DNA of 64,000 bases from Zantedeschia hybrid cultivar. Taxonomy: Eukaryota; Streptophyta; Magnoliopsida; Alismatales; Araceae. Below, piece after piece: positions 32,650 through 43,854 of the stretch. Numbering within the stretch: the stretch's first letter is position 1; every line of letters starts with the position of its first letter. The translations under genes and the position numbers were made by a program. Below the pieces are notes generated by a model. The model searched no databases. It was not told the DNA's origin and saw only the letters and a list, made by a program, of their open reading frames with translations. The stretch lies in assembly GCA_030544215.1 (NCBI GenBank), contig JARZZO010000013.1, positions 24,418,729-24,482,728 on the forward strand. Reading direction: 5' to 3'.

Positions 32650-33875
32650 ATGGCTTCTAGGAAGAGGATGCCAGTTATTAGAGAGCAGGGTGATGTCCCT
32701 AGTGGATCTGAGGCCGGTTGGCCGAGTATGGAGCATTTCATGGAGGCTATGATGGACACAATGGCTAGATACCAGACCTGAGACCCTGGTGAGAGTTCTA
32801 GTGCTCGGGGAGGACCTTCAGCTGCTCTGGAGAGATTCCTGAAGCTGAAACCGCCTCATTTTATCGGTCGTCCCGAACCTGATGAGGCTGTTCATTGGTT
32901 GAGGGAGTTGGAGAAGACTTTTGATACCATGGATTGTGCAGCAGTTGGGAGGACTCCGTTGGCTACCTTCATGTTGAAGGATGATGCCAACGATTGGTGG
33001 ACCACCTTGAAGAGTTTGTCATATGCGGATAGGAATCTCAGGGAGATTCCATGGGAGACATTTGTGAAGGAATTCAATGCGCAGTACTTCCCTAGGCATT
33101 TCCAGAGGGCCAAGGAGAGGGAATTTATGGAGTTGACCCAAGGAAGCATGACAGTGCTTGAGTACCAGATGAAGTTTGTTTCACTTGGGAGGTTCGTACT
33201 TTTATCTCAGGAGACGAGGAGTGTCGAACTGAGAGAATTGTGGATGGACTGAGGTCCAATCTGAGAAGTTTTGTGGCGTCCCACTGTTGTACAGATATGG
33301 CATCGGCGGTTAGGTGTGCCGCGGCAGTAGAGGCACAGCATGATCAGTCAGCTCGGGAGAGGGGACTGACTACTCAGGAGCCAGCTCATGGCAGGGGAAA
33401 GACAGCAACAACAACAGCTCCTTCGTCTGAATCAGGATCGTCTTCACTTGGCTCTAGATTCAGGTGGTTCTTTCGAGGAGGTGGCAACAGCAGTGGCAGC
33501 AGCGGTAGTAGCAGACCCAGGCAGAGCCAGCAGAGTCAGTCGGTGTCCAATGCTCAGCAGGAGGCAGCTCAGAGGCTTCTGGCAGCTTGTTGACATTGCG
33601 GTGGTACTCACGGTGGGACTCAGTGTCCTGCATTTTCTAGGAGGTGTTACACTTGTGGCCAACAGGGCCATTTGGCGAGGTATTGCCCGCAGGGGCATGG
33701 TCATGGGCAGGGGCCAGGTGATCAGAAGAAGCCGAGGACCCAGGGGAGAGTTTTAGCTATCACCAGGAAGGAGGCTCGTGCGTCCAACTTGGTGGAAGGT
33801 ACACTTTCTGTCCTTGGGAACTCTGCGCATGTGTTAATTGATTCGGACGCTTCGCATTCTTTTAATTCTGAGTAG
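32650..33875 (+). pseudogene. Element H gag and protease start
   Basis: ATG at 32650; TGA at 32779-32781; the capsid region (FMLKDDANDWWTTL, FNAQYFPRHF, GSMTVLEYQMKF) follows in the same frame. A shift near 33240 leads to the nucleocapsid part, where a TGA (33591) damages a first Cys/His cluster and a CX2CX4HX4C knuckle (CYTCGQQGHLARYC) follows. The protease site reads LIDSDASHSF, with Asp for the essential Gly of DSGAS. Stop at 33873. Confidence 0.78.
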
Positions 33876-34333
33876 TTCGTAGATATCCTTTCTGCACCCG
33901 TTATTGAGATGTTTGATGGACTGATGGTAGAGATTCCTTCTGGGGATTTCATGTTGTCTTATAACTGTTTGAGTGAGGTTCCCTTGACCATTGAGGGCCA
34001 TGAGTTACCTGCCCAGTTAGTTGTGCTTGCTATTCGCGACTTTGATGTCATCTTGGGCATAGACTGGTTGGAGGCTTATTATATCGAGGTGGACTGCCGT
34101 AGGAAGAGGGTGCGTTTCTCTATTCCGGACATTCCGACCTTCTACTTCCAAGATATTAGGCTCTCTTCTCGTGGTATTCTTATTTTTTGCCTTTAGGGCC
34201 CAGAGATTGCTTGTTGGTGGCTGTGAGGCTTTCCTTGCCTCTGTTGTTTTAGCTGATGTCAGTAATAGTTCCAGTCCTTGGGAGATGCCTGTAGTTTGTG
34301 ATTTTGTTGATGTGGTTCCTGAGGAGTTACCTG
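33876..34333 (+). pseudogene. Element H protease end and linker
   Basis: Reads the protease C-terminal half (VILGIDWLEAY, then DCRRKRVRF), hits a stop near 34194 and reaches the linker before reverse transcriptase (DVVPEELP) at the border of solo LTR I. Confidence 0.72.
34329..34333. repeat. Left target-site copy of solo LTR I (ACCTG)
   Basis: Perfect match with 37003-37007. Confidence 0.85.
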
Positions 34334-37002
34334 TGTAACGACCCGCCATCCTATGACCGGAGACCCGATCACTAAATGGATGTCGGCTCATTAACTGCGG
34401 GTTCACACCCGGATCTCTCACAACACATCTGGAGGAGTAAGCGTTAAACAAGGCTAAATATAACAATCACACGGACTACAAAGATATTACAAGTGCGCAG
34501 GAAGGAAGATAACAATGTCCGTATACAGTCCAACAATAATTACATGGTCCAACAAATTAAATAAGTACAAGCAGAAGCAAAGTACAACAACATCGAGGCA
34601 TACCCCGGAACTGAGATAGCTACTGGTCCGCACGCCAAGAAGATGCCACACGCCACCACACGCCTCGAGGTCCACACCTGAAACCGCAGGGAGTGAGCCA
34701 CACCAGAATTGGGCTCAGTAGGGATCATCCGATCCCCTGCCTCCCACTCACACACCCACAAGAGCAATAACACAGATATATGGTAATTAAATAAAGCAGT
34801 AAACATAGCTCCCAAACCTGATATAAAACGCAAGCACAAGTAAGGTAACAGACACAGTCTAAGTAGTCCGTAGAACCCAACACAAAGTCACGACTCATAA
34901 CTGAGGTCCACGAAGCGACCAAACCACACTGTCGACTGTCAACAACCGTCGCCTCACAACACCACCACTACTCACGCCAGTCCGCCCCTACAGTGTTCCG
35001 GGGCACCTAGGGTGAGGCAGTGAGTCAAACCAGGACTAACTGGGACTAGTGAACCACCACTGCCCAGCTACGTGTGCACACAAGCAGTCTAGACTACTGT
35101 CCTACCGATCGGATTTCCTCCACGCCAGGCCTCGGCGCTTCAGGAGGGCCCTGGGGACCGGCGAACCCCCGTCAAGCCGAAGCTACAGGAACTACCCACA
35201 ACCCTAACCTCCCAGGCTGCGTCAGGCCAAAGGGCGAAGGGTACCACTCGTAACCTTGATCAAAGGTCACATCAGGCCCAGTGGCTAAAGGGGTAAAACA
35301 ACTCCAACAGTACCACAACCAGCTCCACAGCAAGAAACGCGCCGGAAGCTGCCACGACAAACAGGGAAACCCCGACCCGCTGAGACCAAACAGCAACCCC
35401 TCGGATAGCGCACCGGCTACTTCGGCCCGACGGGCTCAAGGTGGTTCTGCTTCCCTCAGCCAAAGGTAAAACACAACATGTACTACTCCTCCCACCGGTA
35501 CGGCACAATGCCTCACAGACACCATGGCCCTTCCCCATCGGCCTAAGGTGACAAACGTAAACCACAGTCATTCCAATTCCATATCCGCATAAACACACAC
35601 ACACACATGATGTAACTCCACTCACGCAGAAATCCTCAGTCTCAGTATACAACTTAAAGCATGCATTTGAACCATCCAACCGTGAAACATGTGTTAACAA
35701 TAGGAGGTAATGCTGTTCTGTCTTGAATCGCGTCGACCGAGGTCGACGCCATTCAAGCCCCTCAAACAGGTTCATTAAAATCAGACTATGCCCTAAAACG
35801 CGTCAGAGTCCACAGACGCCATTCACACCAGAATTCCAGAGTTGCAGAAGCCCCAGTTGGGGGATTTTCCTGCCTAAATGGCGTCATGCTGGCACGTCGC
35901 CATTCGAAATGGCGTCGTCCAGGCATGACGTCATTTAGCGCCAGAACCCCAAACTCACGGGACCACAAATAGGGAGGTTTCTGTCTAAATGGCGTCGAGA
36001 TGGCCCGACGTCCTTCCAAAAGGCGTCGTCCAAGCTTGACGTGTTTTAGCGCCAGAAACCTGGTTCCGTAGTTCAACTCGAGGGTTTCTCCCCTTAACCC
36101 CAAACACCCCAAAACGCCCGAAACAGAAGGGGGAGAAAAGGGAAATCAAACTACCACGAGCATGCTACAATTCCACGATCTCGAACACGGCCATTTCCAA
36201 CAAGAAAACCCTCTAAACATGCTCATTCTAACCCAAAACACATCATGCCACGCCAAGGAAATCACGAGAAAGACAACCACAGTCCATGCAAGGTTCGTCC
36301 CCCTACCGGTTCTTAAACTCCTCCAAGCTCCGTGCCGCCGTCCCGCTGCACCGCACACCGCCGCCGGTACCTCCGAAGACGTCGCCACTCCGTCGAGACG
36401 TCGGCCGCCGTCCGGAGAATGGAACGCCGCGAAGGAAGTGGTGGAGGTAGAGGTGAGAGGTAGGGAGGTGTTGGAGTGATGGAAGAGGAAGAAGAGGAAG
36501 GGAAAGGGGAAAAGAGGGTTGGAGAGGGCGGAGAGGACGAGGAGAGAGAGGGTGAAGGCGAGAATGAGGGAAAGAAGGGGAGGCTCGCGGGGTCAATCAG
36601 AAACTGGCTAAAACGCGTCGACAGAGACAGACACCTATCAGGTGACAGGACGGGCCGTACTGACAGCGCTCTGAAACGCGTCGACCACCACGGACGCCGT
36701 TCAGACGACATGTCAGGCACCGTACACTGACATCGCAGAGTCGCTGTCTGAATCACGTCGTGCATCACGGACGCCGTTCAGACGACGAGACAGGGGCCGT
36801 ACTCTCGCGGCCCGAAACCCGCCTACGTGGCACAACAGCAAGCATACTTAAATGGCGTCCACACAACCTGACGCCTTTTGAAAGGCGTCGAGCAGTGCAG
36901 ACGTCATTCAGTCAAAACTCTCAAGACCCCCCTCAGGGTCCAAACCAGGGGATCCGGCCCGAACCCGACCCGAATACTGAACCCGAAACCTCAGTCCTTA
37001 CA
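34334..37002 (-). repeat. Element I: solo LTR of a Tekay-like element, in element H pol
   Basis: 2669 bp, TGTAACGACC at the left edge and CCTTACA at the right edge, flanked by ACCTG. On the - strand the start and end resemble the LTR of element H. Removing it with one target copy restores the linker frame of H. It carries at least eleven dyads in two clusters placed as in the H LTR. No internal region remains, so recombination between its two LTRs probably deleted it. Confidence 0.87.
35730..36904. repeat. Dyad cluster 3 (eleven copies in solo LTR I)
   Basis: Core starts: 35730, 35800, 35881, 35912, 35992, 36023, 36615, 36678, 36755, 36855 and 36885, all with 10 nt between half-sites. Pairs at 35881/35912, 35992/36023 (31 bp) and 36855/36885 (30 bp). 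The best copies are perfect GCGTC/GACGC, for example 35730 and 36678. A purine-rich tract on this strand (36480-36590) separates the two groups. Confidence 0.85.
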
Positions 37003-37007
37003 ACCTG
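37003..37007. repeat. Right target-site copy of solo LTR I (ACCTG)
   Basis: Perfect match with 34329-34333. Confidence 0.85.
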
Positions 37008-37825
37008 GCCTTCCTCCTCAGTGAGAGGTTTAGTTTACCATTGAGCTTGCACCTGGTACGGCACCCTTGTCTAAGGCCTCGTATCGGATGGCTCCGGTTG
37101 AACTCGCTGAGTTGAAGGCGCAGTTGCAGGAATTACTGGATAAGGGTTTTATTCGTCCCAGTACTTCTCTGTGCGGTGCTCCAGTTCTATTTGTCAGGAA
37201 GAAGGATGGTTCTCTGAGGTTGTGCATTGATTATAGACAGTTGAACCAGGTGACGAAAAAGAACAAGTACCCACTTCCGAGGATCGATGATCTGATGGAT
37301 CAGTTGCAGTTTGTGAAGGTGTTTTCAAAGATTGACTTGAGATCAGGGTATTATCAGATGAGGATCCGTGAGGTTAATGTTAGTAAGTCGACCTTTAGGA
37401 CTCGGTATGGACATTATGAGTTTTTGGTTATGCCTTTTGGCTTGACCAATGCTCCGGCGGCTTTCACGGATTTGATGAACTGGGTCTTCAGGGCCTACTT
37501 GGATCAATTTGTGGTGGTATTTGTAGATGATATTTTGGTATACTCTTCTTCTGAGGAAGAGCATACCGCACATCTTCAGGTGGTGTTGCTGGTTCTGAGA
37601 GAGCACCAGCTCTATGCCAAGTTTAGCAAGTGTGAATTCTGGCTAGATAAGGTGCACTTCATGGGACATGTCATTTCTGGAGATGGTATTGCAGTGGATC
37701 CAACCAAGGTTGAGGCAGTAATGGATTGGAGCAGACCGACAACAGTAACTGAGATCAGGAGCTTCTTGGGGTTAGCAGGTTATTAGAGACGGTTTGTCTA
37801 AGATTTTTCTTCGATAGCGACCCTC
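37008..37825 (+). pseudogene. Element H reverse transcriptase
   Basis: Resumes pol right of solo LTR I. Two stops occur in the first ten codons, then an open run carries RMAPVELAELKAQLQELL, FVRKKDGSLRLCIDYRQLN, RSGYYQMRI, MPFGLTNAPAAFTDLMN and the catalytic box VFVDDILVYS. TAG (37784) and TAA (37799) fall in the conserved LAGYYRRF-like stretch at the end. Confidence 0.83.
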
Positions 37826-38242
37826 TTGTCGAGGTTGACTTGTAAGGGAGTTCGTTTCGTGTGGACCGAGGAGTGTGAGAGGAGTTTCATTGAGTTGAAG
37901 ACTCGCCTCACTTCGGCTCCAGTACTGGTGCTTCCATCAGGTTCTACTGGGTTTGTGGTTTATTCAGATGTATCTCGTCGAGGTTTAGGTGCGGTTCTGA
38001 TGCAGCATGGTAGGGTTGTGGCCTATGCTTCTAGGCAGCTGAAGAAGCATGAGGAGAACTATCCCACTCATGACTTAGAATTGGCAGCTGTGGTATTTGC
38101 ACTGAAGATCTGGCGACACTATTTGTATGGAGAGAAATTTCATGTCGTTACCGATCACAAGAGCCTGAAGTATATATTCACGCAGAAGGATCTGAACTTG
38201 ATGCAGCGCAGGTGGATGGAATTTATCAAGGATTATGATCTC
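37826..38242 (+). pseudogene. Element H RNase H, cut at its 3' end
   Basis: Reads the connection region and RNase H: FVVYSDVSRRGLGAVL, ASRQLKKHEENYPTHDLELAAVVFAL, TDHKSLKYIFTQKDLN. It breaks off after KDYDL near 38242, where the next residues expected before the integrase are replaced by PMD gene sequence. Confidence 0.8.
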
Positions 38243-40137
38243 GACCTTTCTTAATACCCTTGGGCCATATGGTCCCAAGTCTAGAGGATGCGGCTAAGAT
38301 CACTGGCCTCAGGGTAGAGGGTAGACCGGTGAGCGGGGTGACTTACCGCGATTACCGTGGGTTGGCTAAGGCCTTACTAAGGATAGAGGTGTCTACCCTA
38401 GATAGAGAGTCTAGGACCGTCCCCAGAGTGGAGGTAGAGGCCGCTCTAGGTTTAGTAGAGCCCCGGCGTCGGTCAGACGAGACCCGGGAGGAGTTTAGGA
38501 GTAGATTAGCTGAGTCCTCCTCTGCTATATAGCGATCCTAGTTAGGCAGAGAGGTAGATAGGCAACTCAGAGTCTTTCTTGTCTTCTTTTTTGGTCGGTT
38601 ACTCTTTGGCATGAAGGGCGACCACATTTACTGTAGGTTTCTTAGTTTATTAGATGACCTAGATAGTCTTCATGAGTATGCATGGGGTTCGGCCCTCCTG
38701 GCCCACCTCTTGGCCGATCTCTCCGCAGTCACGCCGGACCGCGAGATGACTGTCAGCGGCTTCTCACCGTTCCTCCAGGTATTAAGTTATTTTAATTATT
38801 TGTTTATGATATGAAATGTAATGAAATGATGCTTCTCTAACTTATGTGTTCATGTGTGCAGGTTTGAATTTACTATTATTTTCCGCTCGGCCGAGCGAGG
38901 ATCGTGAGGCTGGACGCCGTCCCGTTGGCTCGCCGTTGGCAGCCAATCGTGGATACGGCCCCACAGCACCATCAGCTGACGGCCCTCCGCCGTTAGTTCC
39001 TTGATTACCCGGAGCTCCTGGTAAGTCTTTTAATTTGTTCATTTTTATTAAATGCAATGTCTCTATAATTAAATGCAATTTATTTATGTATAAATGCATC
39101 TAACCTGTATGCTGGTGATCAGGCGCCCATATATGGGCATGCGGAGGATAGCACCGCCTACGTCTAGCAATACCGGACCTACTACGCCGACCAGCTACGG
39201 CTTCTCCGTCCACTCAATGTAAGTATGATTTTATGCTTCTTTCATTTTATTATTATCTTTGTTTATATTTGTGAATGAATGTGTGTATGTATGGTATGCA
39301 GGATGTGCGAGACGCGGTTATCATCGACCTCCGGGCCCGTCTTCAGGACACCGAGGCCCAGTTGGAACAAGTCTAGAAGGAACTTTTTGACTTGTTATGT
39401 ATGCATGCTTATGAATATTTAATTATTTAATTTTGTTTTGACGATTAGCCACTGACAGTTGGTCTTTTGGTACAGTGAGCCATCTATACCCAGGCGGCTC
39501 CCCCTTCACATGGAGCTTCAACATCCTTGGTGCTGTCTGCTGCTCATGAGGCTGCCTTGTCTGACCTTCGATGTCAGGTTGCTTTTGCCATTCGCTGGGC
39601 CTCCCAGGCTGAGGAGGATGCAACGGTCCGAGTAAGTCTTCAACCTTCACACAATCTATTTGCTTGAATTTGGATTGATAGATTTGATTGTGAAAATTCC
39701 TGTTGTAGATTCATGAGCTTCAGCAGGCTCTTGAGCAGAGGGATGTAGAGTTGGCACAAGCTCGGACTTCAGCTGCTCGTATTGCCGAGTTGGAAGCTCA
39801 GGTGGCACGCCTCTCCACCAGTGACGTTGCACGACTCCAAGTTCGCTTAGAGATTCTGACCGAGGAGAGGGATCGAGATCGGGCTCGGATGGAGAGTCTC
39901 CAGGGCCGACATTCGGTAGCGGAGCACGAGCGCCAGAGTATCGAGGTGCGGTACCAGGGTGCGCGGCAGCGAGCGCTGGATCGGGGTCAGGCGAGCACCT
40001 TCATGGCCAACATTGCTATATCTTCCGGCCAAGCAGGGCCGAGCATTATGGGACTGCCACCGCCTCCGACTCGTGGGCCAGAGGGGCCTGATGAAGCGAC
40101 GAGCCAGTATGAGGGCGCCGGGGAGAGTCAGCCTTGA
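38243..40137 (+). pseudogene. Plant mobile domain (PMD) gene relic with introns and coiled-coil tail
   Basis: At least six exons with GT-AG introns: to 38778, 38862-39020, 39123-39218, 39302-about 39376, 39476-39631 and 39709-40137. Exon 1 has PSLEDAAKITGLRVEGRPV and LDDLDSLHEYAWGSALLAHLL, both typical of the PMD fold shared by host MAIL-type proteins and plant transposable elements. Exon 2 has FPLGRARIV and PLARRW. The last exon is open for about 140 codons: a heptad-like coiled coil, then a Pro-rich tail, stop at 40135. Stops at 38530, 38542, exon 2 and exon 3 break the frame. The N-terminus is lost at the junction with element H. It lies antisense to element G, in G's 3' part. Function unknown. 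Confidence 0.7.
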
Positions 40138-40191
40138 TGGCTGCTATATGTATTTTCTTCTTTTTTGTGAATCCTGTACAAAAACACATTT

Positions 40192-40251
<60 letters not shown>

Positions 40252-41439
40252 CTTTTGCCTTCAACTTTGTGCCTTGTGTGGATTTCTTGATTTTCATATC
40301 TGTATCCTGTACACGACTTAGCAAACAGGTTAAGTATCTATTTAGGCTTAGCCCCTTGCCTAATTAAGTAACTGATCAATCAATCTTTTTTTTGATAGAA
40401 GGGTCAAGGGGCAAAGCCTTTATTAACAAAGGTAAAAGATAACCATTAAAAGAAACAAAATTTATGTAACATTCAAGCACGCAGATGCTTGCTGAAAATA
40501 AAGGAATGAAACATACTAGATGCAACAAGCAGATGCGAGTTAAAATATTTTTGATTTTGAAATATTCACTTTGTTTGGATTTTGATATATATATATATAT
40601 ATTGTTGATTTTGACATATCTATTTTTTTTGGGATTTTAAAATATATACTTTTTTTAGATTTTGAAATATATACTTTTTTTTTTTTTGAAATTAAAAGAC
40701 CAGTATGGTACTCAGATCAAAAGAAACATATTCATTTATTAACTTAATTCCCAAATTATTCTCCAATAATCTAACTTAAACTCATCGTGCTTGAGCTTGT
40801 GTTTCCATTCGTGATCCCATTCGATGGTCTGACCCTTAGTCAATCTAGGCCGTTCCTTAAGCTTGGAGTACGCCTCTTCAGAAAGAAATGAAGAATTTGT
40901 TTAGAAAGCCCACGAGAAAGTTCCGAAGACCCAAAAAGATGTCCCTTTCTTACCCTAATATCTGTTGGGGTTTGGTCACTTTCTTTCCGAGGCATTTATC
41001 GACCTTGCGTTCCCTTTTATTTCACTTTATGGCCTTGATGTAACGTTTGTAGTGTAATGTCCTTTTGATTTGACATTTGGCTTTTGCCTTTTGATTTTTC
41101 TTTTTTTTCTTTTCATGGGACGGATCTCCCCCTTTTTTTTTTATGACGGCCTCCTACTAAGATGGCGGGTATTCTTGGTAGTCTATTATAAGCCTCGTTC
41201 CGACATCGTGGGCCGAGTAAAAACAGAATTTTTGTTTAAAAAGAATGATTTGCACTTTACAACCTCAGTCAAGCTTTCGGTATTCTTTCGGACTTCACAT
41301 CTTTTGTTACTCACGAAGTAAACGTGTCAGTGTGTGTAGTATTGTGTTTGAATTAAATTATCCAGACTTATAAGGGAATTTGAGTTTCAAAACTTTCTGA
41401 TTCCACTGGTCTTTGCACCATGCTGATTGACTCTTTAAC
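40138..41439. other. Non-coding stretch between PMD relic and element G integrase
   Basis: AT-rich. Holds an AT microsatellite (40194-40247), a shorter one near 40585, several T runs and, at 40386-40440, a T run followed by GATAGAAGGG and AAAGCCTTTATT, which resembles the 3' end of a truncated LINE on the - strand. No gene seen. Confidence 0.5.
40194..40247. repeat. (AT)n microsatellite
   Basis: About 27 uninterrupted AT units directly downstream of the PMD relic stop codon. Confidence 0.95.
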
Positions 41440-42768
41440 CTAAGGGTAGTATTTCTTAAGATACAGACCATTCCATGGATGAGTTAATTCTTGCCCTTCT
41501 GCATCAACTAGACGGTAAGCGTTACCAAGAAAAGCTTGTGATACAACATATGGTCCTTCCCAATTGGGTTGGAGCTTAGAACGCGGACCACCAGGTTTTA
41601 CAAAGATTCTTTTGACGACCATTTCACCATCTTTGAAATTACGTTCGATGACTTTCTTTTGGTAAAAATGTGCTAATCTATTCTAATAAACTCTTGCATG
41701 ATTAGCAGCTGACCATCTTTTCTCGTCTAAGAGTTCCAATTGAGCAAGGAGTGTTGAACGGTGTTCATCAATAGAAAATTCCTTCTTCAATTGTACTCTT
41801 AATGACGGTATAAGAATCTCATATAGAACTACCGCCTCCATTCCAAATGTTAAGGAATACGGAGTTTGCCCAGTGGGCGTGCAAATTGAAGTTCGGTAGG
41901 CCCATAGAGCCTCAATCAATTTTTCTGGCCAATCTGTTAATTTATTAGACTTGCACGTCTTTTTGATGATTTTTATCAAAGTCTTGTTAGTTGCCTTTGC
42001 TTGGCCATTGTCTTGCGGATAATATGGAGATGAATGATGCAATGCAATTTTGTACCTGTTGCAGAGGTCCTTCAGCTCTTGTGACACGAACTGCGGTCCA
42101 TTGTCGGTGACGATGGTAGTTGGAATTCCAAATCTTGTGATGGTGTTTTTCATGATGAACTTGCAGATGGTTGATGCTTTGACTTCCGTGTATGCTTCGG
42201 CTTCCGCCCACTTGGTGAAGTATTCCGTTACCGTGAGAATGAAGGATTTTTGCTTAATGCCGGAATCAGGATTGCTAAGGGGTTCGATGACATCGAAAGC
42301 CCACATGGAGAAAGGCCATGGGGAGGAAACAGGATGGAGTGAAGATGTAGGAGAATGGATCTTGTCGGCGTGAAGTTGACACTTGGCACACCTACGGACA
42401 TATCCTACATAATCTTCTTCCATAGTTGGCTAATAGAATCCTTGTCTAAGGATCTTCTTTGCTAGCATTTGTCCATTAACATGGCCACCACAAACTCTAG
42501 CATGAGTTCCTTCCATGATCTTCCAAAGCTCATCCTCGTCTAAACATCTTAAAAGAACTCCATCAAAACCTCTTTTATATAGTGCTCCCCCAACTAGGGT
42601 GTATCTCTGAGCAACTCTCCTGATAGCTCTTTTCTCCTCAGCTATGACTTCTTCATGATATGATTGATCTTCACATTATTTGGTAATTTCATAGTACCGT
42701 GGTCTCTCTCCATCATTCATCTCTTCTTGTAATTCTAATAATATTATCTCTCGCCTTTCCACAATATT
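41440..42768 (-). pseudogene. Element G integrase
   Basis: From high to low coordinates: zinc-binding region with a TAG replacing the Trp after QGFY (near 42430), CAKCQ, first catalytic Asp in FDVIEPLSNP, second Asp in VTDNGPQFV, then NGQAKATNKT, where the third catalytic residue, normally Glu in NGQVEATNK, is Lys. The C-terminal module is at 41622-41440 (KLQPNWEGPYVV, then HPWNGLYLKKYYP). VTEYFTKW has Thr-Glu in place of Val/Ala-Asp. This integrase would be inactive even without its stops. Confidence 0.8.
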
Positions 42769-43854
42769 TCAATCTTTGACTTTCTTCAGCAACTTCTCCT
42801 TAGTCCTAAGGAATGAAGGGTCTTTCACGGCAGGTGAAAAATGCCTATGAACAATGATCGACTCGGATTGTCTGCTGATTGGAAAATTGAAGGATGATGC
42901 GAGGGAAGCTAGAGCGTCAGCTAAGATGTTCTGATTTCGAGAAACATAGATGAAGATCAATTTAGTGAAAAGCTTAGCATAAGCATAAGTGAGTTCTTGA
43001 TAAGGCTTGAGCTTGGGATCAAGAGTTCGATATTTGGTTAGCACCTGGCAAAGAATCAATTGGCTATCACCTACAATTTTGAGTTTGGTGGCACCATGGA
43101 GATGAGCAGTCTCGAGGCCAGCAAGGAGTGCCTCGTATTCAGCTATATTGTTAGTGACTGGAAAGTCAAGCTGAAAGGCTTGTGGAATGGTGATACCTTC
43201 AGGTGATAACAGAACAATGCCGATACCCTTTCCATGGGAATTTAGAGCTCCGTCAAAATGCAGAGTCCACATATCATCTTTGATTCGGTCTATGGACATC
43301 AGTTCCTCATCTGGAAACTCTGATTGGACTGGATCAAAGCGAGGAAGGAGATGATGAGCAAGATGTTCTGCGATGGCGTAGCCTTTGATCGCTTTCTGCT
43401 GAATATAAGTGATATCAAATTGAGATATAAAACATTGCCATCGTGCTAACCTATCAGTAAGGACAGATTTCTCAAGGAGAAACTTGATTGAATTCATTCT
43501 AGCGATGAGATGAACTTCATGGACTAGAAAGTAATGCTTCGATTTTTGAACCACCCATACAAGTGTTGCACATATTTTCTCCATCGCTGTGTATCTTTGT
43601 TCAGCGGGGTTGAGAAGTTTAGAGAGATAGTAGGTTGCCCTCTCCTTTCCTTCTTCATCCTCTTGTGCTAGGACAGCCCCTACCGCATCATCCAGGACAG
43701 AAATGTATAGAATCAAAGGTTTGTCCAGAGATGGTGGTCTCTAAACAGGAGGACTTGCCAAATAATTCTTCAATCCATCAAATGCCTCTTGACACTTATC
43801 GTCCTAATTAAATTTGAGTTCCGACTTGGTAAGCTCATAAAATGGCTTATACCT
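42769..43854 (-). pseudogene. Element G RNase H and additional Tat-type RNase H
   Basis: First RNase H: LYISVLDDAVGAVLAQEDEEG and ATYYLSKLLNPAE. Second, archaeal-type RNase H: LHFDGALNSHGKGIGIVLLS, AEYEALLAGLETA and VGDSQLI give the acidic residues. Stops at 43855, near 43806 and near 43742 lie between it and the reverse transcriptase. Confidence 0.8.

Larger units (their letters stand above)
30287..38242 (+). mobile_element. Element H: Tekay/Del-like Ty3/gypsy retrotransposon, 3' part missing
   Basis: 5' LTR (30287-32490), degenerate Met-tRNA primer site, gag, protease, then solo LTR I, then reverse transcriptase and RNase H up to 38242. Integrase and 3' LTR are absent; the next base starts PMD gene sequence. 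The LTR opens TATAAGG, matched to TGTAAGG in the related solo LTR I. The gag and protease type and the FVDDILVYS box fit the Tekay (Del) chromovirus lineage. Confidence 0.78.

Noticed and set aside
36303..36768. Frames of up to 151 codons at 36.3-36.8 kb
   Set aside because: Same low-complexity LTR tract in solo LTR I; Ser/Pro-rich on one strand and Glu/Gly-rich on the other, no family.
38243..40137. A functional host PMD gene
   Set aside because: It lacks its N-terminus and has several in-frame stops; it lies within nested retrotransposons.
40386..40440. A truncated second LINE on the - strand
   Set aside because: Only a T run and an AATAAAGGC-like tail are visible, without coding sequence or target duplication; too little to call.
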